64,000 bases of DNA from Halichoerus grypus. Taxonomy: Eukaryota; Chordata; Mammalia; Carnivora; Phocidae. Below are positions 61,482-64,000 of the stretch, piece after piece. Position numbers and translations under genes: made by a program. Position 1 is the first letter of the stretch, and every line of letters starts with the position of its first letter. The stretch spans positions 173,134,437 through 173,198,436 of the forward strand of contig NC_135715.1 of NCBI RefSeq assembly GCF_964656455.1, given 5' to 3'. Below the pieces are notes generated by a model. It did not search any database. It worked only from the letters and a program-made list of their open reading frames with translations, and had not been told where the DNA came from.

Positions 61482-64000
61482 GTGAGTTGACAGTGGGCCT
61501 TTGAGGTAGTGCCACAGAATTGAATTGTCATTTTAAGTGAGTTGTTTGGGGCTTTTATGGTTTAAAATGACGTTAATTCTTGCAACAACAGTGGGAAAGT
61601 TCACTGAGCTTTAACTCTGAAAATGGAGAAGTGATAAATGAATTTGTCATAGCATGAGCACAAGGCCCAAGGACATAGTCCTGCCACTGGAGACCAGGTG
61701 CGTATTAAAAACAAAAACATTTGAACAAATGCATTTAGGTGTGGGAATCTCCTGGTTTAATGTTGAGGAGGCTTGGGGTCAGGTTGACATTTTCATTGTC
61801 ATTAAGCACTGAACATTTAGCACTGGCTTTAGCATCCTGGAGATAAGCTTTAGTGTTTTACTGGGCCACTTCCCTCATCTAGAAATTCGTCTTTGTCCCC
61901 TTCCCTCTCTCTTTGTACTCTTCTCGCACCTCCCCAGGAGATTCAGTTTTCAGGCTGGTTTTTGCCTAACAACCCATGACCATTGCATCCTACAGTCACA
62001 TCTGCCCTCTCTGTAAACATTTCCTGTTCAGTCTCCGAGTTGGAACTTGTCATGTGGAGATGTTGAACTTTACTGGAATATTGCAGTCTCGTATCTGCTT
62101 AAGACTACGTAAGCAGGGATCCAAGTTCCAGAAGTATATTTGCATTTGAAGTTAGTAAACTGGATGTAGAAGGCTTGTTTGGGATGCGGGGAGGGTGGAG
62201 GTAGAAGTGATCTAGTCCGCTTAGTCCCCTTTTCTGCTTTTTCTCCTCACTCTGGCTGTTGATCTAGTGAATAGGGGTGCCATTTTATTGGAAGAGTTAA
62301 CTTAGGAGAATTGCTTTGTTTCCCATCAGTACTGAATGGATTCAGTCAGAGCATAGTAGGCTTATGTGAATCCTAGTTTACATGAGAATCCTCGTTCATG
62401 GATTTTTCCTAAGTCCTCTTGGGAATTATACATTTGTAGTATATATTGTCATCATAGCTTAACAGCATTTTAACTGAATTTTAACTCCAACTTACTGTTC
62501 CTTCACACAGAGAAAATTCTGATCACTTCATGTGATTGCTGGTATGCTCTTGTCGACAGCTTTGTGTTACGGCCTATGTGATTATCTAGACTTGCTAACT
62601 AAGGGCAGCCTTGTGCACGCAAAGTTCCAACCCAACCTCATACAGACCCTATAGATCATTGGGTTACTTTGAGGTCACTCAAGGAAAAAAAAATTATCCA
62701 CTAATGGCAAAGGGCTACTCTTTGGTGTCATTCTTGATGTCCTAGTCAAAGGATAATACTAATAATTGAAGCTTCTAAGATAGGCAGGGGAGTAAGGAAA
62801 CTATGTCAGGTGATGACTTCCAAGAAAACTTTGTAGGTAGGTAGGGAAGTAGGAGGGACATCAGACATAATAGCCCCCTTCATACATTAGAGAATTATCA
62901 TGTGGAATAGAAATTAAATTAGGTTTCCTACCAATAGGTGGTAGTTTTGTTCAAAATGAAGAATTATTTTTCTTAACAACGGTTATTACCTCCAGGTGGA
63001 TTGGTTTCTTATGAGATGGTCAGGTCTCCATTCCTGAATGTTTCCCAGCAGAGTCTTTATTTGCACTAGCCAGACTTGGGGGAGGGAATTTCATCATCAT
63101 GTGGGTGGTTAAATTAGATGAATACTGTTGTTTTTCAACTCAAATATTCTATGATTCTGTGAATAATTCCTTTTAAAAATATGTTTTCTCTGATCATTAG
63201 CATGCAATTATTTTTTTGTATAGAGAATCTACACGTGTATATGATTTCTACTGTGTGTGGAGGAGGAGATAAAGAAGGGAAGGAAATGGAGCTTTAGTTG
63301 AGTTTCCCGCAGGTGTAGCATTGTGTTTATAATGTCACAGTCATCCCCATCCTTGCTTCCTTTAATATCCTGTTGGTTCTATCAAAGACACCCAGATAGA
63401 AATTTGCAAACAAATTGGAAGTAATCTCATCCTCAGACTCCCATTGTGCTTCTCTGGTCTCTCCAGTGGGATTTGTTAGACTGTACATGTTCTGTATTTG
63501 GTACATATCTCACTTCTGCTAGTAAAGAATGTATTAGCTCAGTGAGATCAGGGACTCATCTTTGTTTTCTTACAGGGCCTAAGACAGGGTGTAGCAAAGA
63601 GCAGGCACTAAGTAAATATTCCTTGAATTGAACTAAAAAGGTAACGAATCTGCCACTAAACCTATAGAGGATTTTGAAGACAAGTATTGAGGTCATAGGT
63701 TTTTGGTGTAGGAAATGAAAATATACATAGCTAACTTGGATAAAGGTTAACTATAATACTGAGAAAAGTACAGACAATGTGTTTGGGGAGTTATGGAGAG
63801 GGAGAGACTAAAGCAAATCTAAAATGGCAAGGGTATCAATTTACTGGGCCTTGAAAAGAGGTTAGAAGCTCAAGAGACAGAGATGTGGAGAGGGCATTCT
63901 AGCTAGGAGGAAATTGTAAGAGCAGAAAGCTACAGAGGAGGGAAAGTACAAGACTTGTCCAGGAATAATGGTCAGCTCACTGAGGCTGGGATAGTGGAAC
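61482..64000 (+). other. XRCC5: XRCC5 intron 10 (partial)
   Basis: Starts with GTGAGT and runs off the right edge; no exon 11 sequence was recognised. An L2 3' end lies at about 63440-63640, and 63650-64000 looks like an old LINE-derived stretch with low certainty. Confidence 0.75.
63440..63640 (+). mobile_element. LINE-2 3' end
   Basis: GCTCAGTGAGATCAGGGACT, CAGGGCCTAAGACAGGGTG and TAAGTAAATATTCCTTGAAT. Confidence 0.8.

Overview
This is nuclear DNA from a placental mammal, almost certainly a carnivore of the dog-like suborder and probably an arctoid (bear, seal or mustelid group). The evidence is about 43 copies of the tRNA-Lys-derived carnivore SINE (Can-SINE/SINEC), many still with matching target-site duplications, plus carnivore-type LINE-1 3' ends. 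The prevalent SINE subfamily looks more like the arctoid than the canid type; that choice is inference. All protein-coding DNA belongs to three genes that are neighbours in the same order in human (PECR - TMEM169 - XRCC5).

Layout. 1-8763 is PECR intron 3, with old LINE-1 and many SINEs. PECR coding exons 3, 2 and 1 lie on the minus strand at 8764-8929, 9478-9611 and 10754-10877; the remaining exons are off the left edge. A CpG island at about 10880-11420 is the head-to-head promoter of PECR (-) and TMEM169 (+). TMEM169 has a likely non-coding first exon in the island, a long intron, and two coding exons at 25900-26173 and 27337-27959, giving a complete 298-residue two-span membrane protein. 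27960-34600 is intergenic and holds a cluster of retroviral LTRs (30.9-34.1 kb). XRCC5 (Ku80) starts in a second CpG island (about 34610-34980); its first ten coding exons run from 34797 to 61481, encode the first 371 residues in one open frame, and the gene continues off the right edge.

The three genes do not form a pathway. PECR is a peroxisomal NADPH enoyl-CoA reductase, TMEM169 is a poorly characterised membrane protein, and XRCC5 is the Ku80 subunit of the DNA-end-binding Ku heterodimer used in non-homologous end joining. Exon borders were set by reading the frame across GT-AG (or special) splice sites and comparing with my knowledge of the human proteins; no alignment was run.

I found no undescribed system. 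The observations most worth checking are a U12-type (minor spliceosome) intron in XRCC5, a GC-AG intron in PECR, a duplicated splice acceptor before XRCC5 exon 7, a compound inverted duplication at 17658-17740 that looks like a template-switch scar, an 83-bp tandem duplication in XRCC5 intron 6, and three related LTRs in +/-/+ order upstream of XRCC5.
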